A DNA stretch of 64,000 bases. Source: Lysinibacillus pinottii (GTDB lineage Bacteria > Bacillota > Bacilli > Bacillales_A > Planococcaceae). Both the position numbers and the translations under genes were made by a program. Positions within the stretch are counted from its first letter, which is position 1, and every line of letters starts with the position of its first letter. The stretch covers positions 86,793-150,792 of the forward strand of contig NZ_JANTOO010000011.1 in assembly GCF_024753545.1 (NCBI RefSeq), in the 5' to 3' direction. Below are positions 44,301 through 53,210 of this stretch, one piece after another. The notes under the pieces were generated by a model. That model was not told where the DNA came from, made no database searches, and saw only the letters and a list, made by a program, of their open reading frames with translations.

Positions 44301-44609
44301 ATGCATGTAAAAAAAGGTGACAAGGTTAAGGTTATCACTGGTAAGGACAAAGGCAAAGAAGGAGTAATCCTAGCTGCTTTCCCTAAACAAGATCGCGTTC
44401 TTGTTGAAGGTGTTAATATCGTGAAAAAACACGTTAAACCTAACCAATTGAATCCACAAGGTGGGATTGTAAGCCAAGAGGCTGCAATTCACGTTTCGAA
44501 CGTAATGCTAATCGATCCTAAATCTGGCGAGCCGACTCGTGTAGGTTATAAAATCGAAAACGGTAAAAAAGTTCGTGTTGCAAAAAAATCAGGTGCAGTA
44601 ATCGACTAA
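44301..44609 (+). CDS. rplX: 50S ribosomal protein L24
   Basis: A 102-residue KOW-domain protein that initiates 50S assembly: HVKKGDKVKVITGKDKGKEGVILAAFPK. AAGGAGGTG precedes ATG 44301. Normal family length. Confidence 0.97.
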   Translation: MHVKKGDKVKVITGKDKGKEGVILAAFPKQDRVLVEGVNIVKKHVKPNQLNPQGGIVSQEAAIHVSNVMLIDPKSGEPTRVGYKIENGKKVRVAKKSGAVID

Positions 44610-44638
44610 TTAGTAAATAAAAGAAGGGAGGTACACAC

Positions 44639-45178
44639 ATGAGCCGCCTAAAAGAAAAATATTTAAATGAAGTTTCTCCTGCTCTTATGAGCAAATTTGG
44701 ATATAAATCAGTTATGCAATTGCCGAAAGTTGAAAAAATCGTTATCAACATGGGTGTTGGTGATGCTGTTCAAAACTCTAAAGCATTAGATGCAGCTGTA
44801 GAAGAATTAACAATTATCACTGGTCAAAAACCAGTTGTAACTAAAGCGAAAAAATCGATCGCAGGTTTCCGTTTACGTGAAGGTATGCCTATCGGTGCTA
44901 AAGTTACATTACGCGGTGAGCGTATGTATGAATTCTTGGACAAATTAATCTCAATTTCACTTCCTCGTGTACGTGACTTCCGTGGTGTTTCTAAAAAAGC
45001 ATTCGATGGTCGCGGTAACTACACTCTAGGTGTTAAAGAGCAATTAATTTTCCCAGAAATCGATTACGATAAAGTTTCAAAAGTACGCGGTATGGACATC
45101 GTGATCGTAACGACAGCGAACTCTGACGAAGAAGCTCGCGAGTTATTGACACAATTCGGTATGCCGTTCCAAAAGTAA
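44639..45178 (+). CDS. rplE: 50S ribosomal protein L5
   Basis: A 179-residue L5, binder of 5S rRNA and P-site tRNA. PKVEKIVINMGVGDAVQNSKALD and LPRVRDFRGVSKKAFDGRGNYTLGVKEQLIFPEI are standard. GAAGGGAGG precedes ATG 44639. Confidence 0.97.
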   Translation: MSRLKEKYLNEVSPALMSKFGYKSVMQLPKVEKIVINMGVGDAVQNSKALDAAVEELTIITGQKPVVTKAKKSIAGFRLREGMPIGAKVTLRGERMYEFLDKLISISLPRVRDFRGVSKKAFDGRGNYTLGVKEQLIFPEIDYDKVSKVRGMDIVIVTTANSDEEARELLTQFGMPFQK

Positions 45179-45199
45179 TCAAACAAGGAGGGCGAAAAC

Positions 45200-45385
45200 G
45201 TGGCTAAAAAATCTATGATCGTTAAACAACAACGTAAGCAAAAGTTTAAAGTGCAAGAATATACACGTTGTGAACGCTGTGGTCGTCCACACTCTGTATA
45301 TCGCAAATTCAAACTTTGCCGTATTTGTTTCCGAGAACTTGCATATAAGGGACAAATTCCTGGCGTGAAAAAAGCCAGCTGGTAA
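45200..45385 (+). CDS. rpsZ: 30S ribosomal protein S14, type Z (zinc form)
   Basis: A 61-residue short S14 with the zinc cluster CERCGRPHSVYRKFKLCRIC, so it is the C+ form. AKKSMIVKQQRKQKFKVQEYTRCERC at the start and GVKKASW at the end match the Bacillus housekeeping S14. GTG start at 45200 after AAGGAGGGCG. Confidence 0.97.
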   Translation: MAKKSMIVKQQRKQKFKVQEYTRCERCGRPHSVYRKFKLCRICFRELAYKGQIPGVKKASW

Positions 45386-45414
45386 TCCCCTAATTTGGGA
45401 AGGAGGTAAATGTA

Positions 45415-45813
45415 ATGACAATGACTGATCCGATTGCAGATATGCTTACTCGCATTCGTAATGCGAACATGGTTCGTCACGAGAAGTTAGAAGTACCAGC
45501 TTCCAACGTGAAAAAAGAAATCGCTGAAATTTTAAAGCGTGAAGGTTTCGTACGTGACGTAGAATACGTGGAAGACAACAAGCAAGGTATTATCCGTATC
45601 TTCTTAAAATACGGTAAAGATAACGAGCGTGTTATCACTGGCTTAAAACGTATTTCTAAACCTGGTCTACGTGTATACGCAAAAACAAATGAAGTTCCTA
45701 AAGTACTGAACGGTCTTGGTATCGCTTTAGTGTCAACTTCACAAGGTTTATTAACAGATAAAGAAGCTCGCGCTAAACAAGTTGGCGGCGAAGTTCTAGC
45801 ATACGTTTGGTAA
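45415..45813 (+). CDS. rpsH: 30S ribosomal protein S8
   Basis: A 132-residue S8, central-domain assembly protein and spc-operon regulator in E. coli. MTMTDPIADMLTRIRNANMVRHEKLEVPASNVK and GEVLAYVW at the end are diagnostic. GAAGGAGG precedes ATG 45415; an ATG six bases later is also possible. Confidence 0.97.
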   Translation: MTMTDPIADMLTRIRNANMVRHEKLEVPASNVKKEIAEILKREGFVRDVEYVEDNKQGIIRIFLKYGKDNERVITGLKRISKPGLRVYAKTNEVPKVLNGLGIALVSTSQGLLTDKEARAKQVGGEVLAYVW

Positions 45814-45843
45814 TTAGCAATAAATGAATGGAGGTGCAACTAA

Positions 45844-46383
45844 ATGTCTCGTGTAGGTAAAAAAATTATCGAGGTACCAGCTAACGTAACTGTTACTGTT
45901 GCAGCTGACAACACTGTTACTGTTAAAGGTCCTAAAGGCGAACTTGTTCGTTCTTTCCACCAAGATATGAAAATTGAGCAAGAAGGTAACGTAATCTCAG
46001 TATCACGTCCTTCTGATTCAAAAGAACACCGCACAAACCACGGTACTACTCGTGCGCTTCTAGCGAACATGGTTACTGGTGTTTCTGCAGGTTTCGAAAA
46101 AGCTTTAGAACTTATCGGTGTTGGTTACCGTGCGCAGTTACAAGGCAAAAAACTTGTACTTAACGTAGGTTACTCTCATCCAGTAGAGTTCACACCTGAA
46201 GATGGTCTAGAAATTGAAGTTCCTTCTAACACTAAAATCATCATTAAAGGTATCAGCAAAGAGCGCGTTGGTGCTCTAGCATCTAACATCCGTGACGTTC
46301 GTCCACCAGAGCCATATAAAGGTAAAGGTATCCGTTACGAAGGCGAATACGTTCGTCGTAAAGAAGGTAAAACAGGTAAATAA
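45844..46383 (+). CDS. rplF: 50S ribosomal protein L6
   Basis: A 179-residue two-domain L6 next to the factor-binding site. SRVGKKIIEVPANVTVTV and the C-terminal RPPEPYKGKGIRYEGEYVRRKEGKTGK are the conserved ends. TGGAGGTGC precedes ATG 45844. Confidence 0.97.
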   Translation: MSRVGKKIIEVPANVTVTVAADNTVTVKGPKGELVRSFHQDMKIEQEGNVISVSRPSDSKEHRTNHGTTRALLANMVTGVSAGFEKALELIGVGYRAQLQGKKLVLNVGYSHPVEFTPEDGLEIEVPSNTKIIIKGISKERVGALASNIRDVRPPEPYKGKGIRYEGEYVRRKEGKTGK

Positions 46384-46415
46384 TGCTGCTTAAGCATTAG
46401 AAAGGAGTGACCCTT

Positions 46416-46775
46416 GTGATTACGAAACAGGATAAAAATCAAGTTCGTAAAAAACGTCATGCACGAGTACGTTCTAAAATTTCGGGTACTGCTGAGCGTC
46501 CACGCTTAAATGTATTCCGTTCTAACAAGAACATCTACGCTCAACTTATCGATGACGTAGCAGGCGTAACAATTGTTAGCGCATCTTCTCAAGAAAATGG
46601 TTTTGAAGGTGCTGGTAGCAATGTTGAAGCTGCATCAAAAATCGGTGAAACAATCGCGAAACGCGCTGCGGAAAAAAATATTACTGCTGTAGTTTTTGAC
46701 CGTGGTGGTTACTTATATCATGGACGCGTGAAAGCTTTAGCTGAAGCTGCACGTGAGAATGGTTTAGAATTTTAA
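46416..46775 (+). CDS. rplR: 50S ribosomal protein L18
   Basis: A 119-residue 5S rRNA-binding protein: RHARVRSKISGTAERPRLNVFRSNKNIYAQLIDD and VFDRGGYLYHGRVKALAEAAREN. The GTG at 46416 after AAAGGAGTG matches the family start MITK; the GTG three codons earlier overlaps the ribosome site. Confidence 0.96.
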   Translation: MITKQDKNQVRKKRHARVRSKISGTAERPRLNVFRSNKNIYAQLIDDVAGVTIVSASSQENGFEGAGSNVEAASKIGETIAKRAAEKNITAVVFDRGGYLYHGRVKALAEAARENGLEF

Positions 46776-46796
46776 TAAGAAGGAGGGACACATTTC

Positions 46797-47300
46797 ATGA
46801 GTCGAATTGACGCAAACAAACTTGGAGAACTTGAAGAACGCGTAGTTACTATTAACCGTGTTGCTAAAGTTGTTAAAGGTGGACGTCGCTTCCGCTTCAC
46901 AGCACTAGTTGTTGTTGGCGATAGAAACGGTCATGTAGGTTTCGGTACTGGTAAAGCTCAAGAGGTTCCAGATGCTATCCGTAAAGCTGTTGAAGATGCG
47001 AAGAAAAACTTAGTAGAAGTGCCACGTGTTGGTGGAACAACTCCACACTTAGTGCTTGGTCGCTTCGGTGCAGGAGAAATCCTAATTAAACCTGCTGCTC
47101 CTGGTACAGGGGTTATCGCTGGTGGTCCAGTACGTGCAGTACTAGAACTTGCTGGTATTACTGATATTCTTTCAAAATCTCTTGGATCTAACACACCAAT
47201 CAACATGGTGCGTGCAACTGTTCAAGGTTTAACTGAATTAAAACGCGTAGAGGACGTAGCAAAATTACGTGGTAAATCAGTGGAAGAAATATTAGGATAA
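46797..47300 (+). CDS. rpsE: 30S ribosomal protein S5
   Basis: A 167-residue S5, important for decoding fidelity. The spectinomycin-site loop [14 protein letters not shown] is wild type; [25 protein letters not shown] and the [10 protein letters not shown] region are standard. GAAGGAGGG precedes ATG 46797. Confidence 0.97.
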
Positions 47301-47315
47301 GGGGGGAAAGATAAT

Positions 47316-47498
47316 ATGGCTAACAAATTAGAAATCACCCTTACTAAATCTGTGATTGGTACTAAACCTGCACAACGCAAAACTGTTGAAGCTTTAGGTT
47401 TACGTAAATTACACCAAACTGTAGAGAAAGCTGATAACGCAGCTACTCGCGGTATGCTTGATAAAGTAGCTCACTTAGTTACTGTAAAAGAAATTTAA
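47316..47498 (+). CDS. rpmD: 50S ribosomal protein L30
   Basis: A 60-residue L30: LEITLTKSVIGTKPAQRKTVEALGLRKLHQTVEK is the family signature. The ribosome site GGGGGG precedes ATG 47316. It lies between rpsE and rplO as in all Bacillales. Confidence 0.96.
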   Translation: MANKLEITLTKSVIGTKPAQRKTVEALGLRKLHQTVEKADNAATRGMLDKVAHLVTVKEI

Positions 47499-47532
47499 TT
47501 TCCAATTAATGAACAAGGAGGTGCCACCCACT

Positions 47533-47973
47533 ATGAAACTGCATGAGTTAAAACCAGCAGAAGGTTCTCGTAAGCAACGCAACCGCGTTGGTCGTGGTAT
47601 CGGTTCTGGTAACGGTAAAACAGCAGGTAAAGGTCATAAAGGTCAAAACGCTCGTTCTGGTGGCGGTGTACGCCCAGGCTTTGAAGGCGGTCAAAACCCA
47701 TTATTCCGTCGTTTACCAAAACGTGGCTTTACGAACATTAACCGTAAAGAATACGCGATCGTTAACCTTGACGCTTTAAACCGTTTCGAAGACGGTGCAG
47801 AGGTTACAACTGCATTATTACTTGAAACTGGTCTTGTGAGTAATGAAAAAGCTGGAATTAAAGTTCTTGGCAACGGAACTCTTAACAAAAAGCTTACAGT
47901 TAAAGCTCATAAATTCTCAGCTTCAGCTAAAGAAGCAATCGAGAATGCCGGCGGAACTACTGAGGTGATTTAA
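47533..47973 (+). CDS. rplO: 50S ribosomal protein L15
   Basis: A 146-residue L15. MKLHELKPAEGSRKQRNRVGRG and the Gly-rich GSGNGKTAGKGHKGQNARSGGGVRPGFEGGQ are typical. ATG 47533 follows AAGGAGGTGCC; an in-frame ATG at 47509 precedes that site. Its stop shares one base with the secY start. Confidence 0.97.
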   Translation: MKLHELKPAEGSRKQRNRVGRGIGSGNGKTAGKGHKGQNARSGGGVRPGFEGGQNPLFRRLPKRGFTNINRKEYAIVNLDALNRFEDGAEVTTALLLETGLVSNEKAGIKVLGNGTLNKKLTVKAHKFSASAKEAIENAGGTTEVI

Positions 47974-49268
47974 TGTTTCAGACAATCTCTAACTTTATGC
48001 GTGTTCGAGATATAAGAAATAAAATCATTTTCACTCTTTTAATGTTAATCGTTTTCCGTATTGGAACATTCATTCCAGTACCTAACGTTGACGCAAATGT
48101 ATTAAAGGCAACTGATGAGTTTAACCTCGTTGGTTTCCTGAATACTTTTGGCGGTGGTGCTTTAAAGAACTTCTCTATCTTTGCGATGGGGATTATGCCT
48201 TACATCACAGCCTCAATTATTGTTCAGTTATTGCAAATGGACGTAGTACCGAAGTTTGCTGAATGGGCAAAGCAAGGTGAAGTCGGAAGACGTAAACTTG
48301 CACAATTTACTCGCTACTTTACTATTATTCTTGCTTTCATCCAATCATTCGCAATGTCATTTGGTTTTAATAGAATGTATGGCGGATCATTGATTAAAGA
48401 AGAAGGGATTCTAACATATGTTACAATCGCCATTGTATTGACAGCGGGGACAGCTTTCCTTGTATGGCTTGCAGAGCAAATTACTTCACACGGTGTTGGG
48501 AATGGTATTTCTGTTGTAATCTTCGCAGGTATCGTTGCAGCATTGCCTACAGGAATCAACCAAATCTTTGCACAGCAAATCGAGGGTGCTGGGGATAAAT
48601 TATTTATCAACATCATAATCCTTGCATTGCTTGTATTGGTTTTACTCGCCGTTGTAGTTGGAGTTATTTATGTGCAACAAGCACTTCGTAAAATTCCAAT
48701 TCAATATGCAAAACGAGTTACTGGACGTAATCAACAAGCTGGTGGTCAACAAACTCATTTACCTTTAAAAGTAAATGCTGCAGGGGTTATTCCGGTAATC
48801 TTTTCAGTAGCGTTTATTGTTACACCACGTACGTTAGCTACGTTCTTTGGTCAAAATGACGTAACTACTTTCATTGAAAACACGTTTGATTATACGAAAC
48901 CTGTTGGAATGATTATTTACGTTGCATTGATCGTCGCGTTCACATATTTCTATGCATTCGTACAAGTGAATCCTGAAAATGTGGCAGACAACTTGAAAAA
49001 ACAAGGTGCTTATATTCCGGGTATTCGTCCTGGTGAAAACACTCAAGCGTATTTAACAAGCGTGTTATATCGTCTAACATTTGTTGGTGCGATATTCTTA
49101 ACTGTTATTGCTGTAATGCCGATTTTATTCATTAACTTTATGAATTTACCTGCCTCAGTGCAAATCGGTGGTACTAGTATTATTATCGTAGTCGGCGTAG
49201 CGCTCGAAACGATGAAACAGCTAGAATCTCAACTTGTTAAACGTCACTACAAAGGCTTTATGAAATAA
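47973..49268 (+). CDS. secY: SecY, channel subunit of the Sec translocon
   Basis: A 431-residue protein with ten membrane helices. Conserved parts include FRIGTFIPVPNVD, the plug and helix 2 region with GIMPYITASIIVQLL, the ribosome-binding loop KWAKQGEVGRRKLAQ-like sequence at about 88-102, and GIRPGENTQAYL. It starts at the last base of rplO (TAATG). It pairs with SecE encoded at 15260. Confidence 0.98.
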   Translation: MFQTISNFMRVRDIRNKIIFTLLMLIVFRIGTFIPVPNVDANVLKATDEFNLVGFLNTFGGGALKNFSIFAMGIMPYITASIIVQLLQMDVVPKFAEWAKQGEVGRRKLAQFTRYFTIILAFIQSFAMSFGFNRMYGGSLIKEEGILTYVTIAIVLTAGTAFLVWLAEQITSHGVGNGISVVIFAGIVAALPTGINQIFAQQIEGAGDKLFINIIILALLVLVLLAVVVGVIYVQQALRKIPIQYAKRVTGRNQQAGGQQTHLPLKVNAAGVIPVIFSVAFIVTPRTLATFFGQNDVTTFIENTFDYTKPVGMIIYVALIVAFTYFYAFVQVNPENVADNLKKQGAYIPGIRPGENTQAYLTSVLYRLTFVGAIFLTVIAVMPILFINFMNLPASVQIGGTSIIIVVGVALETMKQLESQLVKRHYKGFMK

Positions 49269-49338
49269 TGTTGGTTTTTAGGGAACGTTCTATCGTTTCC
49301 TTAAATCAGCAAACCTTTGGTGGGAGGAATATTTCCTA

Positions 49339-49992
49339 ATGAATATCGTTTTAATGGGTCTGCCAGGTGCTGGTAAAGGTACTCAGGCAGATAAAATTGT
49401 TGAGAAGTACGCGATTCCTCATATTTCTACAGGCGATATGTTCCGTGCTGCTATTAAAGAAGGTACAGAACTTGGCTTACAAGCTAAGTCGTTTATGGAT
49501 CAAGGTGCTCTTGTACCAGATGAAGTAACGATTGGTATTGTTCGTGAGCGACTGGCTAAACCTGATTGTGAAAAGGGCTTCCTATTAGATGGTTTCCCAC
49601 GTACTGTTCCTCAAGCTGAAGCTTTAGATAGCATTCTTGCTGATCTTGGCAAAGCAATTGAACATACTCTAAACATTCAAGTTGAAAAGGATGAGTTAAT
49701 TGCTCGTCTTTCAGGTCGACGCATTTGTAAAACTTGTGGAGCATCCTATCATTTAATTTTCAATCCTCCAGCCGAGGAAGGAAAATGTGATAAAGATGGT
49801 GGCGAGCTTTACACACGTGCCGATGATAATCCTGATACGGTTGCGAACCGTCTGGAAGTTAATATGAAACAAGCGCAACCTTTACTTGATTTCTATCAAG
49901 CAAAAGGTGTGTTAACTAATATAGATGGACAGCAAGATATAAACAAAGTGTTTGCTGATCTTGATGCTCTATTACAGAGCAGCCGCAGCTGA
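49339..49992 (+). CDS. adk: Adenylate kinase
   Basis: A 217-residue enzyme interconverting ATP, AMP and ADP. P-loop GLPGAGKGT (7-15), AMP-binding STGDMFR, LID domain with a zinc site CKTCG...CDKD (three Cys and Asp, as in B. subtilis), and DGFPRTVPQAE. GGGAGG precedes ATG 49339. In relatives map follows; here only a degenerate copy does. Confidence 0.98.
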   Translation: MNIVLMGLPGAGKGTQADKIVEKYAIPHISTGDMFRAAIKEGTELGLQAKSFMDQGALVPDEVTIGIVRERLAKPDCEKGFLLDGFPRTVPQAEALDSILADLGKAIEHTLNIQVEKDELIARLSGRRICKTCGASYHLIFNPPAEEGKCDKDGGELYTRADDNPDTVANRLEVNMKQAQPLLDFYQAKGVLTNIDGQQDINKVFADLDALLQSSRS

Positions 49993-50024
49993 TACCCGGC
50001 TCCGGGCGCAGAGTACTGCTTCCG

Positions 50025-50319
50025 CGGGAGGCATGCGGGAGCAACAACGAAACATAATTTTTTTGAGAGTTGCAAAAGCATATTGTGCCCGGTATATATT
50101 TCTTCTAAAAAGTGCAACATAGCTTTTGGAGGAGTATAATGGGTTTCGTGGAAGCATCTGTGTAACGGGTATGAATATCTCATCCAAGACATTCCGGTAT
50201 TCGTGTAAACATGGGAGTTTCAGTGCCCTTATTGGTTCTGGATATTCCGTGGATTGTGTGAAGCGAAACCAGACGAGCGTCTTTCAAACATCTCTCATAC
50301 AATCCAAACATATGTTGAA
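50025..50319 (+). pseudogene. map: Methionine aminopeptidase pseudogene (map remnant)
   Basis: Between adk and infA, where map normally sits, fragments of MetAP occur in the right order but in different frames: REA at 50025-50033, then LQKHIVPGI at 50070-50096 in the same frame with stops between; AFGG then YNGFRGSICV at 50135-50164 after a one-base shift; and EAKPDERLSNISHTIQTYVE at 50260-50319. The segments between them are shortened, and the metal-ligand C-terminal half is missing. At least two frameshifts, several stops and internal deletions make it non-functional. Residual homology may extend a little beyond both ends. Confidence 0.85.
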
Positions 50320-50405
50320 ACGAGGTTGCTTCTATAGTTGCAGCAGATATCCGTTTGATGTAACGATGAGAACTTTAATTTGCATATAGAGAGGAGACAG
50401 AGTAG

Positions 50406-50624
50406 ATGGCGAAAGATGATGTAATTGAAGTCGAAGGGACAGTTGTTGAGACTTTGCCAAACGCGATGTTTAAGGTAGAATTAGAAAATGGACATGTGAT
50501 TCTAGCACACGTATCTGGTAAGATTCGTATGCACTTTATCCGTATTCTACCTGGAGATAAGGTTACTATCGAGTTATCTCCTTATGATTTAACTCGCGGT
50601 CGTATCACATACCGTTTTAAATAA
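50406..50624 (+). CDS. infA: Translation initiation factor IF-1
   Basis: A 72-residue OB-fold protein: MAKDDVIEVEGTVVETLPNAMFKVELENGH and the end DLTRGRITYRFK. It blocks the A site during initiation. GAGAGGAGAC precedes ATG 50406. The gene follows the map remnant directly and starts the intact alpha-operon part. Confidence 0.97.
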   Translation: MAKDDVIEVEGTVVETLPNAMFKVELENGHVILAHVSGKIRMHFIRILPGDKVTIELSPYDLTRGRITYRFK

Positions 50625-50661
50625 TCTTTTGCGCTCCGGACTACTAAGGAGGTTAGGTTAG

Positions 50662-50775
50662 ATGAAAGTGAGACCATCTGTGAAACCGATCTGCGAAAAA
50701 TGTAAAGTAATTCGCCGACGCGGTAAAGTAATGGTAATCTGTGAAAATCCTAAACATAAACAAAAACAAGGTTAA
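50662..50775 (+). CDS. rpmJ: 50S ribosomal protein L36 (zinc form)
   Basis: A 37-residue protein, [16 protein letters not shown] at the start, with zinc ligands C11, C14, C27 and H32. It is the C+ type of L36. AAGGAGG precedes ATG 50662. It lies between infA and rpsM, the usual place. Confidence 0.97.
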
Positions 50776-50799
50776 TTCTAAAGGAGGTGCACAACGTAC

Positions 50800-51165
50800 A
50801 TGGCACGTATTGCTGGTGTTGATATTCCTCGCGACAAACGCGTGGTAATTTCATTAACGTACATTTTCGGTATTGGTAAAACTACAGCTCAGAAAGTACT
50901 AGCTGACGCAGGTATTTCAGAAGATACACGCGTACGCGACTTAACTGAAGATGAGTTAAACAAAATCCGTGAACAATTAGATTCTTACAAACTTGAAGGT
51001 GACTTACGTCGCGAAACTTCATTAAATATTAAACGTCTGATGGAAATCGGTTCATTCCGTGGTATCCGTCACCGTCGTGGTTTACCTGTTCGTGGCCAAA
51101 ATACGAAGAACAATGCGCGTACGCGTAAAGGTCCTCGTAAAACTGTAGCGAACAAGAAAAAATAA
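50800..51165 (+). CDS. rpsM: 30S ribosomal protein S13
   Basis: A 121-residue S13 of the 30S head, contacting tRNA and L5. ARIAGVDIPRDKRVVISLTYIFGIG and the C-terminal HRRGLPVRGQNTKNNARTRKGPRKT are typical. AAGGAGGTGC precedes ATG 50800. Confidence 0.97.
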   Translation: MARIAGVDIPRDKRVVISLTYIFGIGKTTAQKVLADAGISEDTRVRDLTEDELNKIREQLDSYKLEGDLRRETSLNIKRLMEIGSFRGIRHRRGLPVRGQNTKNNARTRKGPRKTVANKKK

Positions 51166-51190
51166 TTGGTAAAGGAGGTTCCTTCTTAAC

Positions 51191-51580
51191 ATGGCTCGTA
51201 AACAACAAACTCGTAAACGTCGTGTGAAAAAGAATATCGAATCTGGTATCGCACACATTCGTTCTACATTTAACAATACAATCGTAACGATTACAGATAT
51301 GCAAGGTAACGCTGTATCTTGGTCAAGTGCTGGTGCTCTTGGTTTCCGTGGTTCACGTAAATCTACACCATTCGCTGCTCAAATGGCTGCAGAAACTGCT
51401 GCTAAAACATCCCTTGAACATGGTCTGAAAACGTTGGAAGTAACTGTTAAAGGTCCTGGTGCTGGTCGTGAAGCTGCAATTCGTGCGCTTCAAGCTGCTG
51501 GTTTAGAAGTAACTGCTATTAAAGACGTTACTCCAGTTCCTCATAATGGTTGCCGTCCGCCAAAACGTCGTCGCGTGTAA
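51191..51580 (+). CDS. rpsK: 30S ribosomal protein S11
   Basis: A 129-residue S11 of the platform: GIAHIRSTFNNTIVTITDMQGNAVSWSSAGALGFRGSRKSTPFAAQ and the C-terminal PVPHNGCRPPKRRRV. AAGGAGG precedes ATG 51191. Confidence 0.97.
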   Translation: MARKQQTRKRRVKKNIESGIAHIRSTFNNTIVTITDMQGNAVSWSSAGALGFRGSRKSTPFAAQMAAETAAKTSLEHGLKTLEVTVKGPGAGREAAIRALQAAGLEVTAIKDVTPVPHNGCRPPKRRRV

Positions 51581-51719
51581 TGGGTGCGTCTCATATTGTA
51601 TGAGAACATCATTTTTTGTACAGACTGTCTTGTGCAGATAATAAACGATACGTCATTGACGATCGAATCTATGATGGAAAGAACCTATACATTCGATGTT
51701 TTGAAGGAGGGTAAATGAA

Positions 51720-52664
51720 ATGATCGAAATTGAAAAACCAAAGATTGAAACGGTGGAGATCAGCGAAGATTCCAAGTATGGAAAGTTTGTTGTAGAACCG
51801 CTTGAACGCGGATATGGAAACACTTTGGGTAATTCTTTACGTCGTATCCTTCTGTCTTCATTACCAGGAGCTGCTGTCACGTCCATTCAAATTGATGGCG
51901 TTCTTCACGAATTCTCAACTGTAGAAGGCGTAGTAGAAGATGTAGCTTCAATCATTTTGAACGTGAAAAAACTAGCTCTTAAAATCTACTCTGACGAAGA
52001 AAAAGTTATTGAGATTGATGTAAAAGGCGATGGTACAGTTACGGCTGCTGACATTACACATGACAGTGATGTAGAAATTTTAAACCCAGATCTATATATT
52101 GCAACAATCGCTAAAAACGGTCATTTACGTATGCGTATGTACGCACAACGCGGCCGTGGTTACACTCCTGCTGATCAAAACAAACGTGAGGATCTTCCTA
52201 TCGGCGTGATCCCGATCGACTCTATTTACACTCCAGTATCACGCGTTAATTTCCAAGTGGAAAATACTCGTGTAGGTCAGTCTTCTGACTACGATAAACT
52301 TTCTCTTGATGTGTGGACAGATGGCAGCATCGGTCCGAAAGAGGCGATTTCGCTCGGAGCAAAAATTTTAACCGAGCATCTTAACATCTTCGTTGGCATG
52401 ACAGATGAGGCACAAACTGCTGAAATCATGGTCGAAAAAGAAGAAGATCAAAAAGAAAAAGTTTTAGAGATGACTATCGAAGAACTTGATCTTTCTGTTC
52501 GTTCTTACAACTGCTTAAAACGCGCTGGTATTAACACAGTACTAGAACTTGCGAATAAGTCAGAAGACGACATGATGAAAGTTCGTAACCTTGGACGTAA
52601 GTCACTAGAAGAAGTAAAAGCGAAGTTAGAAGAGCTTGGTTTAGGATTACGCAAAGAAGACTAA
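51720..52664 (+). CDS. rpoA: RNA polymerase alpha subunit
   Basis: A 314-residue alpha subunit. N-terminal dimerisation domain with FVVEPLERGYGNTLGNSLRRILLSSLPG; linker (about 230-245); C-terminal domain with LDLSVRSYNCLKRAGINTVLELANKSEDDMMKVRNLGRKSLEEVKAKL, which contacts UP elements and activators such as Spx. AAGGAGGG precedes ATG 51720. Confidence 0.98.
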   Translation: MIEIEKPKIETVEISEDSKYGKFVVEPLERGYGNTLGNSLRRILLSSLPGAAVTSIQIDGVLHEFSTVEGVVEDVASIILNVKKLALKIYSDEEKVIEIDVKGDGTVTAADITHDSDVEILNPDLYIATIAKNGHLRMRMYAQRGRGYTPADQNKREDLPIGVIPIDSIYTPVSRVNFQVENTRVGQSSDYDKLSLDVWTDGSIGPKEAISLGAKILTEHLNIFVGMTDEAQTAEIMVEKEEDQKEKVLEMTIEELDLSVRSYNCLKRAGINTVLELANKSEDDMMKVRNLGRKSLEEVKAKLEELGLGLRKED

Positions 52665-52720
52665 GCGATTTAAACAAAACTAACAAGGTCAGATTTTTTC
52701 TATAAAGGAGGGAAACATCC

Positions 52721-53101
52721 ATGGGTTACAGAAAACTTGGTCGTACAAGTTCTCAACGTAAAGCGATGTTACGTGACTTAGCTACTGATTTAATCATCAA
52801 CGAGCGTATCGAAACTACTGAGGCTCGCGCTAAAGAAGTACGTAAAGCTGTTGAAAAAATGATTACTTTAGGTAAGCGCGGAGATTTACATGCACGTCGT
52901 CAAGCTGCTGCATTCATCCGTCGTGAACTAGTAACAACGACTGATGCAGAAGGTAACGAAACAACATCATTTGCACTTCAAAAGTTATTTGATGATGTTG
53001 CACCACGTTATGCAGAGCGTCAAGGTGGTTACACTCGTATTCTTAAAGTAGGTCCTCGTCGTGGTGACGGTGCACCTGTAGTTGTGATTGAACTAGTTTA
53101 A
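52721..53101 (+). CDS. rplQ: 50S ribosomal protein L17
   Basis: A 126-residue L17: GYRKLGRTSSQRKAMLRDLATDLIINERIETTEARAKEVRK. AAAGGAGGG precedes ATG 52721. It is the last gene of the superoperon; a perfect 10-bp terminator follows. Confidence 0.97.
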   Translation: MGYRKLGRTSSQRKAMLRDLATDLIINERIETTEARAKEVRKAVEKMITLGKRGDLHARRQAAAFIRRELVTTTDAEGNETTSFALQKLFDDVAPRYAERQGGYTRILKVGPRRGDGAPVVVIELV

Positions 53102-53123
53102 TCATACTAGAAAACTTGTGGTG

Positions 53124-53155
53124 AAGAGGGTGGGAATCACCACCCTCTTTCTTTA
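53124..53155 (+). terminator. Terminator of the S10-spc-alpha superoperon
   Basis: AAGAGGGTGG (53124-53133) and CCACCCTCTT (53140-53149) form a perfect 10-bp stem with a six-base loop and a T-rich 3' tail. Confidence 0.92.
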
Positions 53156-53210
53156 TAAATGATTTATACGACAAATAATTAAGCTGAGCGTTATGATGAG
53201 CGGACACTAA

